64,000 nucleotides of DNA from Viscum album. Its lineage: Eukaryota > Streptophyta > Magnoliopsida > Santalales > Viscaceae. The stretch covers positions 1,547,786,868-1,547,850,867 of the forward strand of contig OY728122.1 in the NCBI GenBank assembly GCA_963277665.1. Reading direction: 5' to 3'. Positions 1 to 11,395 of the stretch are shown one piece after another (the stretch's first letter is position 1; every line of letters starts with the position of its first letter). The position numbers and the translations under genes are program-made. Under the pieces are notes generated by a model. It searched no databases and was not told the origin of the DNA. It saw only the letters and a program-made list of their open reading frames with translations.

Positions 1-3000
1 ATGATATTTCATTTTTAATGTTGATTTTTTTCTCCATACAATTATATTAAGGATATATATATTTATTTGATTATTTTAGACTAGTATTGAAGGATACTAT
101 AGGAAATGAATCATATAAGTCATGTAGGTTCACATGAAAAATTAATTTATATGTGTGATTGTGACCATTATTCATGAAAAAAACACCATCTGATTATTTG
201 AAGTGTAAATAATAATGTACATGTTGTTTTCCCAAATAAATTTTTAATGTAATTATAATTGAATAAACTTTATGGTCATGTTTTACTATATTGAAAAAAT
301 TATTAAGATATGAATATAATAATCATGATGATATTAGAAAAATCTCATAGGTTTAATCTATTATGTGGATTGTTCAGGAGGATCGATACCATAGAGTGAA
401 ATTGACATTATTACGAGATTATTAAATATTTTTTGTGTGTTACAACTATATAGTCAGTTTATTGGTATGAATGTGGGGTTTTTATATCATTTATAAGAAT
501 ATATATAATTCTTTGGGAGTTGTATATTATGTGGGATTCATTTTATTTTTCAATTGATAGATCCTAGTGATATTGATGTGTGGCTCATCTGATTAGTGAG
601 TAATTGTTATAATTTTATATAAGGATGATTTTATGATATAATAAGATTTGAGATTTGATATATTTGGGTAACCATTTATAGGTACCCTTCCTTGTATATA
701 AGTTCCTTCTGAAATGTGATGTGTGGGAAGTACATGTGTTATGATGGGTATAATATTCATAAGATGCTTGGGTACACGTTTCGTTAGGGGAATGATCCAT
801 GTATTGATGAGATACCTCTAAATATGAAATGAATAATATTTTATGAGAGGATAACACTATGGTATATAACTATTTTAGTATGTTTATTTGGTAATGGGGG
901 ATGTTATAAATAATTGTGATATTAGATATTTGGATAATATCATAATATAAATTATGTGAGTGAGATATTATCAAATCTTCATAAGAAATGGATCAATGTG
1001 ACATAATATTTCAATATAGTGGGATAAAATAAATATTTAATAGGTCTGATTAGTCATCGATGAAATGTAGGAGATGTTGAGAAGTGGATTGTTGGAAAAC
1101 GATAGAATTAAAATGGATAATTTACAATGTTATATTAATCTCAAGGTGAGGTACCTATAATGTGTAAAAATACATTGATTTTTTATTCCTACCTAGAGTG
1201 TTGATATGATATTTTATGATGTATGTGTGTTTGGTTCCACTAGATTATTAATTTTTGATTGGACCTAGACTGGTTCCAATATGTTATAGTGGAATCTAGG
1301 ACTCCTTACTTCACCAAATAAATTAATATTGATATTATGAAATTGATAGACTCATCAATGATCATTCAAGGATGGGTTTTTCTCAAAATTTGTGTTTATA
1401 TGGAGTTTTTAATGAGTAGATTAACATAAATGGGATAATGCATTGGGATTTGGCTCCTCCATGTGGTTAAATACTTTTAATGTGGTTGTGGAACAACTAT
1501 TACCTCATGAGATTTTGGATATTTTCTGATGATCATCTAATGATAAAGATGATTTTTGACCCACTATGAAATGTGGTTTAATGACCATTCAGTTGTGTGA
1601 AACACCATTGGGGAAGTGTCTTCTTGTAATGGATAAGGGGATAATAGAGTGACATAACAAGTGAGAGTGGGGTATAATATGAGTTTATTGTATATAGTGT
1701 AACTATTTATTAATCCAATTGGTTTGTAAGATGAATTCTTGGTCAGGGTGAGAATTTTTCTAGACCATGTGTTATATTCATTATGATTGTTCATAAGGAT
1801 AATGTTTGATGGTTTTATTGGTATGAGGTTTCATAGAGAATTTCCCTATCAATATAATCCTTGGTATGGCATACGTTGAGGAAATATTAAATGAATTTAT
1901 GTGTGTATTACAAGTGATAATGCCTTGCTGATTTTTTATGTGATGTAGGATTATTCTATATGATCAGGTATAAGTTATGTCCTTGGGTGGGTATCCATTC
2001 ATATATTGTCTAATTTTATAGTACCTACATTGATTCATTTTTTTAATGTTGTGAGTGATGTGTTAGAAGATAAATCTAGGATTTGGTTTTAGTTTTTGAG
2101 TAACATAGAATCAAGAGTCGGAGTGATATATGGTATTTGGAAAATTCCATTAAATGGGTATTATAATTGAGGATTGGCCTCAATATTTATAATGAGGGAC
2201 TGGTTGATGGTAAATATTGTATGATGGTCATGTTTCATTACTGAAGGTGAATTTTAGGAAACGTGATAGCATTTTGATCAGGATAATCGAATATCAATTC
2301 TTATACGTAGTATACTAACAAGTTAAATGTGGTGAGGAATTTTGTAATTGATATGTATTATGTTCTAAAACTATTGTTTCAATGAGAATTTCTATGTTAT
2401 TGTCTTTTGTGATTCTGAGTAATTAATGATTTTATATATGACTTTGATATTAACCATTGGGGTCTGAAATCTATAGGTTCATAATTCATTAATTATATTA
2501 TAAAATGGGTGTTATCAATAATTGGTGAAAATAATTTGTGTCATGATACACTTATTCACAAGGTTTTGATTAGTAAAGCTTGAAGTGGTGGAATATTTCC
2601 ATGAAAATAACTAGAGGGTGTTATGGGATTCAATTCATTCATTGGGGCTTGGATATTGGAATAAATCATGGAGGATTCATTTTGAAACAACTTATGTATA
2701 AAATTTTTATTTTGGTCATTTTATATTTATCATGTCATTATATGATGGAAAAAAATAAAGGAAACACGATATTTTCATTCCTAATAATGGCTATTCATGA
2801 TTATTGTGTTTCAGATAAGAATTAATTGAGTTAAAGCATCACTCAGAGGTGTTTTAGGATGTTATCTATTGGCACAAATATGGATAAGTGTTCATGCCTG
2901 TGTCAAATAGGGTCATGTTGGATTTTCTATGGATTTTATATAGTTTTGAAGTCACATCGTGATTGGGTAGTGGCATACCATGATGAGTTGTTGGTTGTGT

Positions 3001-4094
3001 TCACATGGTAGCCCTGGATATGTACCATGGTCTGCAATATGAATGGATTTAGTTATTTCAATGACTAATTTTTGTTACAAAATGGTGGATTATATTTTTT
3101 TTTTCACTATGATAAATTTTTCAAATAAGATGGGTAACTCAGTATTATGGATGAGTGGAAGCACATCATGTTGAAATCATTAGTTTTTAGAAGGTGGTGG
3201 ATTTTGTGTGGGGATTCGTCACTATGGAAAATGAAATATGTATAATTTTTCATCTCTCAATGTAGGGAATCATGCTTTGACTATAACCTTAATATATTAG
3301 GAAATTCTATTTTAATGGTATCACACCTTATAGTTGACCGTTATATCATATGATAGTTCTATCAAGTGTGTGGATGATGCAATGGATTGGGTTTCATGCT
3401 CAGTTGATGACCATTTGGATTTGAATTTTTTAAAAGTATATGAACATTATATATGTTCAAACCATAATTAGAGGTAGTAATTCCATGATGGTTACTTTTA
3501 CATATAGATACAATGATTAGTTATGTTTACTATTTTTTTCATGACCCATATGTTCTCTCCATGAAGGGGTTATTGTGAGACATACATTGCCTCGATGTTG
3601 GACACACTATGATGGGAGATGTATATTTTTTGAATGTGGGGTTTATGTGATATCCTTCTAGTTGTGAACTATTTTTGTTTCCAGTGGTGATTAGTACCGT
3701 TACATGAAAAAATGGGTCACATTGTGAGTGGTGAAATGTACTGTCACTAAGTATTGATCCATAGGGTTTACATAGTTATTGTGAATTTTCAAGATTCAAA
3801 TAAATATGAGATTAAGATGGTGTTTTAGTATTTTATAATTTAAAACCCCTTCTAATTTATAACATTAATTAGGTCACCATTAAGATCAGCTGATCTGTTA
3901 TTCCCTTCCACATCCCCTATAATCCACTTGGATTTTTTGAGATTGGAGCATGGAATCATTTTCATTACTGGTATTATTTTCTTCTAATATTTCAATGTTT
4001 ATATTTATAGTACATTGATTCTTTTCAATACAATTTAGGGGTGGATTTTTGTTTCACTAGAGAATAGTGGAAAATAATCCAATATGATGGGGAT
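1..4094. other. Unassigned AT-rich, TpG-rich background, left part
   Basis: I recognise no gene, RNA or named repeat here. The sequence is AT-rich with very few CpG and many TpG dinucleotides, and only short open frames occur (the longest, 2580-2825 on the plus strand, has 81 codons and no motif I know). This is how long-methylated, decayed transposon DNA looks. It was contiguous with the sequence resuming at 50987 before element B inserted. It may be part of an older element or plain intergenic DNA; I cannot tell which. Confidence 0.5.
4090..4094. repeat. Target-site duplication of element B, left copy
   Basis: GGGAT directly precedes the left LTR end. TGGAT follows the right LTR end at 50987-50991, so 4 of 5 bases agree. 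Gypsy integrases make 5-bp duplications, and one change fits the age of the element. Confidence 0.6.
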
Positions 4095-5829
4095 TGTCAC
4101 GACCCCCTCCCCACAAAGTGTACCCCTCCTGGGCCAGAAATGTGAGAAGGGAGATAATGAACCCCAAGTCCTACCTCCAGTAGGCCTCGAGTTGGAGACT
4201 AGCACCGAGGGTATAATAATACACAAAATGGGAGGAATTACCCTATAAGAGAACACATTCAGAAGAGAGAGATATTATAGACACCAACCAACTCCAATTC
4301 AGACTGCAATATAAATGAAAACCCAAGTACACATATGAAATGACATGCAGAAGTACTACAACTGAAAGTGGAAAACTATAAGTACTCAAAAGATAGTAAA
4401 AACAATAGCAACCACAAGCCCGAACAACTCCTGTAAACCCAAGCTAGTAGAAACTAGCTTGATCTCCAACCAGCTCCAAGTGACCTGAAAAATAGTTTAT
4501 ATATATGTTGGTTGAGCATAACAGTGTACTCCGTAGGATCCTCCTTTAAGCCTCTCGTGCAAAGTAAATAAATCATACTAAAGCATAGTGAACAACATGT
4601 GAAACTAACTCGCCACCGAAACAGGTATACTATGTTCCCAGCCACACCATGGCTACTCTCACCAAGTAACGCATACAAGAATATTGCATATAATAAAGAA
4701 TATCAAGTGTACCCCGCTACTACTTCCCCACTGGTTTGCCGCTTTTCCCCAAAGACATACATCCTATGCATCTCTCTCCAAAGGCTTTCCCATATATACC
4801 TGGGCAAAGCTCCAAAATCTACACCATGTGCACCACAAAATCTTTCCCGCAGACACCTGGGATAAGCACCACACCATCCTCAGAACCAAAATAACCAGGT
4901 AGTCTCCAGGATCCACCACAAATCGCATAACGTGTATCATATATTGGGTATTATTCCTCAAGCCATCACAGACTATACACATTACTCTTATAGTAGTCTA
5001 TAGGATACTATATCCAGAATATATGTGTGTGAATAACCACAGGCCATTACAGCCCTCTAAACACATATATGGGAAAAACTAACCACTGTGCCTTCCAGCA
5101 CAAGTATCTACCAAGAGAAGAGAGCGGGGTCAAAGGGGGTATTCATCCATTCATCCTCCCACAAGAATGTTGGGGAAAATACCCCCTGGGATCAGAATCT
5201 CCGGGTTGTAAGTTGCCATTACAGACAGGCTGGAGTAGCATATAGAAACACAAAAAGTATAGAATATATTATATCTCACAACCACACTATGGGCATTACC
5301 TATTCATTGACACAACTGCAGTTAATGTATCTCAGACACCAGGCTACTACTTCTAAGACTAGGTATCCTATAAGAAGACAACCGTTTGAAGAGAATTATT
5401 ATATTACTTCATTCCCTTTTTTTCAGTTCCACTCTTACGTTAATTATTTCTTTAAAAATTAATTAACCAAGAAAAATTTAACATTAAACTTCATTATCAT
5501 CACACCTAATATCCAATGTACCTTCAAAAATATTAATACCTCATAATTATGTTTCAGTGAACACCAACCCTATGCGTTAACACAAATATATAGGGATATT
5601 CATTAAATAATTACATCCCATATTCCGTGGCATTCTAAAAATACATTCTATGATCCTAAACACAAGGGGTCTCAACACGGTAAGTAGATTTACTACCTAT
5701 CGAGTCTTTGCTTCCAATAACAAGAGCATAGACCCATTCTCTTTTGAGAATCTAGACACAGAAATCACGTGGCATACCCCGTGCGTCTTCGCATCCTTCA
5801 GAAGAAGGGTAAGAAAAACCAGATCCCTT
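4095..5829 (-). repeat. Element B left (3') LTR, first segment
   Basis: This aligns base by base with 46332-48060 in the same orientation. It starts TGTCACGACCCCC (the right copy has TGTCATGACCCCC) and breaks off at 5829, where element A inserted. The match resumes at 39793. ORFs here in any frame are not genes. Confidence 0.88.
5825..5829. repeat. Target-site duplication of element A, left copy
   Basis: CCCTT lies directly before the A 5' LTR, and TCCTT at 39793-39797 follows the A 3' LTR. The uninterrupted right LTR of B aligns across the joined site. Confidence 0.7.
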
Positions 5830-6839
5830 TGTAAAGACCCGTAAAATTCAAGGAAAATTTTTTCTTAATTTTTCTTGGGATTTTACCAGAACGCAGTTTC
5901 TGACGGCACCTGATTCCAACGCTCGGTGTGCCCAGAATCATTTTCCAAAGTTTTGCTTGGGTACGTTTAGTGAACGAATGAGCGGGTTTTTCTAACTTTT
6001 GAACCGGTGCTCGGAATCGAATTCCGAGGGCACCGATGGATTCGCAGTGCCGGTAATTGGTTAGGAACACCTTTTCTGGAGTTGTGTTTTCACGAGAGAT
6101 GTTGATAAAAATTTTGGAAGTTAAAATAAAAATTTAACTACAATTTTTATTTTACTCTAAGTGGTTTAAAGCTTGGGGTGGAAGTTGGGGGAAACCACCC
6201 AAAATCCATTTGGAGGTTATGAGGGTAGTGGGGCCCACACAAACCCTACACCTTCACCTTCTCTAACCTTCTATAACCATTAATTAATTTTGACAACTTG
6301 TGATATTTAATTATGTGGATTAAATTCAACTTTTGAATTTCAAACCTAAAGTTGTGTTAATAAAATAAGTAAGAAACATATTTTATTTTGGGTTGGAGGT
6401 TTGTTGATTGAGAGATTTGGGATAAAAGCTAAGGGAGACTTGAGTTTCTTCATACTCTTCATCGAAGAACACGAAGAACGCGAAGAACGCTGGATTCCTC
6501 GGAGGTTGATGTCTCCTTCCGCGACGTCTCCTTCCGCGACGCCACTTCCCACAATGGTTATCTGCACGACGATTCATCACCCAACTTGTTTGACGAGGTA
6601 TGGATTATTTTATTTTTGTTTGTGATTTCTACCTTGACTTTATTCGTGAATTATGACCATTTGCAATCGATTAACGAGAGGGGGCCAGACCGCACAAACA
6701 CGGCCGACCCTCCCCCCTTTTCTATGATGTTGTTCCTATTGTGGATTGAAACGGAAATGGCGTGGTGCCGTCACACCACGCGGGATCATGCGACAAGGAA
6801 TGTGCGGCCACATCTCACTGAACCATGAAATCGAACAAG

Positions 6840-7270
6840 GACGTGACACCGTCGCACCGCGTCAGAGAAACCCGAAGACACCGCGGCCGGAGCGGGGTCG
6901 CGGTGGAGCAGGGAGACCAGCGGCCGGTTCCAGGCCGCCGGCGTCGGAACAAGGGGGGAATGGCCGTCGCCGGTACGTGGCGGCAGAAGCCGGCCGACCA
7001 GAGCGGGCCTGCAGGACAAGGGAAGGCCGGGGGTTACAAACCCCCGGCGGCCAGCTCAAGCGGCCCCCCATAATGGGGGTCGCGGTTACAAAGGCAGGGG
7101 GCAGGTGCCCCCCCTTCAAAGGGCTCGGCCTTTCGGCCGAGCGCCTGGCCAGCGCACCAAGGACGGGCCGGCGGTCGGGCTGGGCCACTCCCAAGCGGGT
7201 CAGACCCAGACCCGGTTCGGGTATACACAGTTCGGGCCGACCCTGGGGGTATCGGGCTGTTTCAGACCGA
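6840..7270. other. GC-rich, CpG-rich hairpin block in A 5' LTR
   Basis: This abruptly GC-rich stretch lies inside an otherwise AT-rich LTR. Four short inverted repeats follow each other: arms 7026-7035/7039-7048 (10 bp, 3-nt spacer), CCCCCAT/ATGGGGG near 7065-7080, GGGGGCA/TGCCCCC near 7097-7112, and GCTCGGCC/GGCCGAGC at 7123-7130/7135-7142. The block recurs at 37540-37960 with its first hairpin conserved. Confidence 0.7.
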
Positions 7271-7289
7271 GCCCGAACCCCTTAAATAT

Positions 7290-7740
7290 CGAATATCTTC
7301 TGGTTAGACACCCATAACATGTGAAACACACCTCCGATCGACGCACCGTTAGTTGCGATATGATCCTTGGATCAAGACGGTCGTTTAAGTATATCGCACT
7401 CAAGGTTTTGGAATACTTTGGGTTTGGCCGAGTTGGTTCGTACACGAAACCAACCGGGCCCTCGGAGCGGAAACACTCGTAACTTGAGCTCCGAACGACC
7501 GATTGACATGCCGTCAACATTGTTGGATTACTATTAGTGAGACAGATCTTTTGGATTACTCTGCCTGAGTTTTGGACACAGGTGGAGTATGGTCACGTTG
7601 GATTTGACTTAAAAACCAACCAGGCCCCTGGGACGAAAAATCCAATAACTTCCAGACCGGGCGTCCGATTGACATACCGTCTGCGACGTTGAGTTCCTAT
7701 TAACGATACAGAACTTTTGGATACATCAACTCCAGACATT
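7290..7740. repeat. Three imperfect ~165-bp tandem units in A 5' LTR
   Basis: A motif like CCGATTGACATACCGTC recurs near 7334, 7496 and 7662. It is preceded in the second and third units by AACCAACC and GGGCCC- or AGGCCCC-like sequence at matching offsets. The same organisation is present at about 38005-38425. Confidence 0.55.
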
Positions 7741-7991
7741 GTGTGAGTTGATGTATCAGCCTCTCGGATCGTGGAGCGGACCCTCCCGAACGAGCTTGTT
7801 GTGTGCGGGAACCCTAGATCTGGCTGCATTTGTGACTGTGACGATGATGACGACTGTACAAAGATCATCAGTGGATTCGCCGGCGATGACTACAGTACTC
7901 AGTGATACTACGTGGATCGGTGCTACCGATCCTGTGTGGGTCCAATCTTGTGTGGGTCAGCGCTCAACGGTTCTGTGTGAGTTAGCGCCTA

Positions 7992-8170
7992 CAGATCCTG
8001 TGTGGGTCCGATCCTGTGTGGGTCTTTGCGGGGGTTAGTTACCTATCGATCCTGTGTGGGTCAGGTCCTTTGTGGGTCATTGCGGGGGTTAGTTACCTAT
8101 CGATCCTGTGTAGGTCACATCCTTTGTGGTTCATTGCGGGGGTTAGTACCTATCGATCCTTTGTGGGTCC
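7992..8170 (+). repeat. 54-bp minisatellite, about 3 units plus a partial one
   Basis: Units start CGATCCTGTGTGGGTC and end GTTAGTTACCTAT, at 7992, 8047 and 8101 with a partial one at 8154. The period of 54 is a multiple of three, which creates a long repetitive reading frame without evidence of coding. The 3' LTR has two more units. Confidence 0.85.
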
Positions 8171-8367
8171 GACAGCTTAGATGAATCAGTGGCAATATCT
8201 GATCATCTCTATTGTCATACGAAGATGTATACCTTTGTGAGCTGAATCTTGTATTGATTTCCTCTGTGGATTGTGTTGTGTTATCCTGTGTGGATTTACG
8301 TTTTATTTTCCTGTGTGGACTGGAGTGTACTTAGGCTCGGATGTTGGACCCGAACGAGAATTGATGA

Positions 8368-8397
8368 CTTAGGTATATGTATGGGCATATACCTAAG
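8368..8397. other. Perfect 12-bp stem-loop in A 5' LTR
   Basis: CTTAGGTATATG (8368-8379) and CATATACCTAAG (8386-8397) are exact reverse complements around the 6-nt loop TATGGG. The same stem and loop are intact at 39165-39194. Confidence 0.75.
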
Positions 8398-8775
8398 CAA
8401 TGTCGGATGTTACTTCGTGATTGTATCTTTCCTTTGTGGATTATCCATTGTGGATTCTGGGAGACTTTAGAGGGTCTCGGGGTCCCTACTAAGTAGCTTA
8501 TACTCACCCCTGCACGAGCTATGCCTGCACTACGTTGTATTGGATACAGAAAATGGACAACGCTGATCGTGGTTGAGGCTTGCGGAGCAGGACGGTACCT
8601 GGAGGTAGACCACTAGGCGGGACGTTTTTGGAGCGGACGGCTGGACCCAAGGAGTTGTGGAGGCTATTTGTACTCACCCTTCAGGTGGGATTTCTAGTGG
8701 ACATCTCGACGTTGCGGCTTTACTTTTTAGTTGTTGTTTTCCCTTCCAGTTGTACTTTACTTCAGTATGGGTTTG

Positions 8776-8780
8776 TATAC
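8776..8780. repeat. Target-site duplication TATAC of array D, left copy
   Basis: TATAC precedes the first D LTR and is repeated exactly at 32364-32368 after the last one. The intact A 3' LTR has a single TATAC at the matching place (TTTGTATACTGGCCC), which proves the pre-insertion sequence. Confidence 0.92.
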
Positions 8781-10606
8781 TATAACACCTCGAGATTTTA
8801 TGAAAAATATTATTTTTAATTTTATTAATGTCTTGTGTTGTACGCTACACCAAAAGGAGCTTGCACAACACACATCCTTTACTTTCCTTTCATTACACGA
8901 AATCGCTACCTTCCTCGATAGCGTTTGTAGTATGCAATACCGAGTTTCACTAAACTACGATATGCTATTAAAATATTATTAAAAATATCCGTTATGAATA
9001 GTAATAACCACTTTTTGAAATTTTGTAAATTTTTATTTTTCAAAATGGACTTCATTTTTAGATTTGGAATATCGAAATTAGCTTAGGGTGAAATTTTGGG
9101 TACTTTTTGGATAACTTTCATATTCTGATGAATAGTGAAAATCACTAAATTTTAATTAAAAACTAATTTTTTAATAGAAATAATTAATAGTGATAAATTA
9201 TTAATTTGGGTGGTTTTAAAGTATATTTAGAATATATTTTTACAATTTAATACAATGTTCTTCATTGGATGTAATTTCACATTTAAACCAGACATAAACA
9301 AGTGTCAATCTTTTGATAGTTATTATTTTTTAAAAACACGCTATTTGTTTTGACGATGGGAATTAATTTTTAAATTAGTTAATGTAACTGATATGTTTTT
9401 AATTTGGTAAAATAAACATCATTTTCGAATTTATAATATCAAATATAGCTTAGGCCTAATTTTTGGTATTTTTCTGGAAACTTTCATTTTTTGATGAATA
9501 GTGAAACCACTAAGTGGTAGTTAAAAAAACTGAATTTTTCATTAAACATAATTTTACTGCTTCTGTGAGTAGAATTTATAACGTCTGAGAGACACGGTTA
9601 ATATCAAGGACTAAAATGTGGTTCAATGAGATGAAAATATTTTTTGGTGAATAGAAACTTTTTACTTTTTTTACCACGGTTAAAAGTAAATAGGGTAGTA
9701 AAGGGTAAAACTGATATTATTATTACACTAACACGTGTCCTAATTCTATTGGATAAGTGTAATTAGACCAAAAACAACCTTAGGAATAAAATATTACCGT
9801 TTAGGCCCACATCGATTAGATTAGGACATTTATTATCAATTCATTTAAAGAAGGGTTAAAATAGTTAAAATCAAAGTTTTATAACAAAAGCATTTTTAAT
9901 ATAGGGTTATACATAAGATAAATTCGACTATAAATTTTCATTATAAATCTAAAAATATTTCCTACATAATTTTATTTTATTTGTAATTTTTAGACTTTAA
10001 ATAAGTGAATTTATTTTTGACACAAAGATGATGCAGTAATTATCTTATTAATGAAATATTGACATAATTGATGTTATAACTACCCAAATAAAGGTAATTT
10101 GAGACTTTTTATGAATTACACTAATTTTATAGGTTAATATGAAATGTTAGTATTGATTTAATTAACCTTTTTAGAATTAATAATTCTGTTATGATTTTCA
10201 CAAAAATCAATTACTAAATAGTGTCAAAATTGACATAAAATAGTTTTTAAAACAAATATTATATTATTAATTGTTATTATAGTCCTAAAAATCTAAGGAT
10301 CGAATCAATGACCTAGATAAGGTTATATATATTAATAATAAACAACTTGGGGTTCTTTTGGCTTGTTATAGTAAGTTTATTAACCTTATAGTGTAAGAAC
10401 ACAATAAGACACGGTAAAAGTAAAATTATCTAACTTAAAGTTAAATCTAAATGATAAGGTTAAAATAGTAAACTAAACTTGTCCAAATTATATTAGATGA
10501 GAGTATTTCTACCCATCCCCATCTTAGCTTCTAAATAAATCAATTTGGAGCTATTTAAAGCTGAATATGGCTTTATAATAAAATAATAGATTTAGTTTTT
10601 CCAAAG

Positions 10607-10636
10607 GTGCCCCTCTCCTCCCTTATAAAAGGGCAC
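10607..10636 (+). promoter_or_regulatory. TATA box of LTR 1 inside an inverted repeat
   Basis: TATAAAAG lies at 10624-10631, followed by a pyrimidine-rich stretch as in plant pol II core promoters. GTGCCC (10607-10612) and GGGCAC (10631-10636) form a 6-bp inverted repeat around it. Transcription would start about 30 bp downstream, giving R-U5 of about 2.3 kb. Confidence 0.7.
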
Positions 10637-10966
10637 ATCCTTCCTCTCTTCCTCACACCATTTTGAGCCTTCAAGCTCGTCCAACCCCTACCAAATTCTC
10701 TTATCCACTTCCCTAGCAGTATCATAGATGTCCTGGTCTTCTTCAAAGACCAATATTAGTTCCCTAAGAGGAGGACTCAAAGAGGCGCTTCAAAGAAGAG
10801 GTAATGTCTGTTACCGATTTTTTCAACTTTATTTCTTCTTCAACTTCTTCTTCTTAGGTTGTTTGATTATGAAGTAATAACATAAGTATAATTAATATAC
10901 TTATATGTTATTATATGTATGAAAGAACACTATTTAACCATCTATCCATCCTACGGAAAACGAAAT

Positions 10967-11395
10967 CACCGCGCGTGCGTACGTACAGAATACCGTCTCC
11001 ACACTGTGGTGTAATCTATTTTCCACCACCACCTTACTTGGATGGGTATAATGGTGTACATAATAACTATATATGATTATTTTAAAGTGATATTGATTCT
11101 GAAATAATATACATACATTCCAATACAATTCCATGATCTTGAGAACGATATCATCGCTCGTGCGTACGTACGGACTACCGTCTCCACGACGCGATGAGAT
11201 TCATTCTCCACGTTAACCATTCAGGAATGATTATAAAGTATGTATAATAAGTAATCATGAAATATATGACATAATAATGATACTATATTTATGTTTATAT
11301 ATATGTATGTCATCTACTTAATTCCTTTCAACTCAATAAGGAAACGAAAATAGCGTTCATGCGTACGTACGGCCTACCGTCTCCATGAATGGTGT
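10967..11395. promoter_or_regulatory. Three GCGTACGTACGG modules in LTR 1
   Basis: Copies near 10973, 11160 and 11360, about 190-200 bp apart, share the palindrome CGTACGTAC(G) followed by a CTACCGTCTCCA-like segment. Their function is unknown; conservation in every LTR suggests a binding site. Confidence 0.6.

Larger units (their letters stand above)
5830..8780 (+). repeat. Element A 5' LTR, first segment
   Basis: This aligns with 36508-39578 in the 3' LTR. In order it contains an AT-rich start, a GC-rich hairpin block (about 6840-7270), three imperfect 165-bp repeats (about 7290-7740), a 54-bp minisatellite (7992-8170) and a perfect stem-loop (8368-8397). It is cut at 8780 by array D. ORFs such as 6746-7285 are by-products of the GC-rich block and not credible proteins. 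Confidence 0.88.

Noticed and set aside
6746..7285. 179-codon and overlapping ORFs on both strands in GC-rich DNA
   Set aside because: They lie in the LTR of element A, have low-complexity Arg/Gly/Pro composition, occur on both strands, and do not align as proteins between the two LTRs.
10799..10860. A 58-bp mini-intron between AGAGGTAATG and TTCTTCTTAGG
   Set aside because: Donor and acceptor look good, but the length is below the usual plant minimum of about 70 bp; the distant acceptors are more plausible.
10934..11134. Minus-strand ORFs shared by D LTRs (also 17351-17599 and 30283-30513)
   Set aside because: They are antisense across the GCGTACGTACGG modules; similarity reflects DNA-level repeat conservation, not a recognisable protein.
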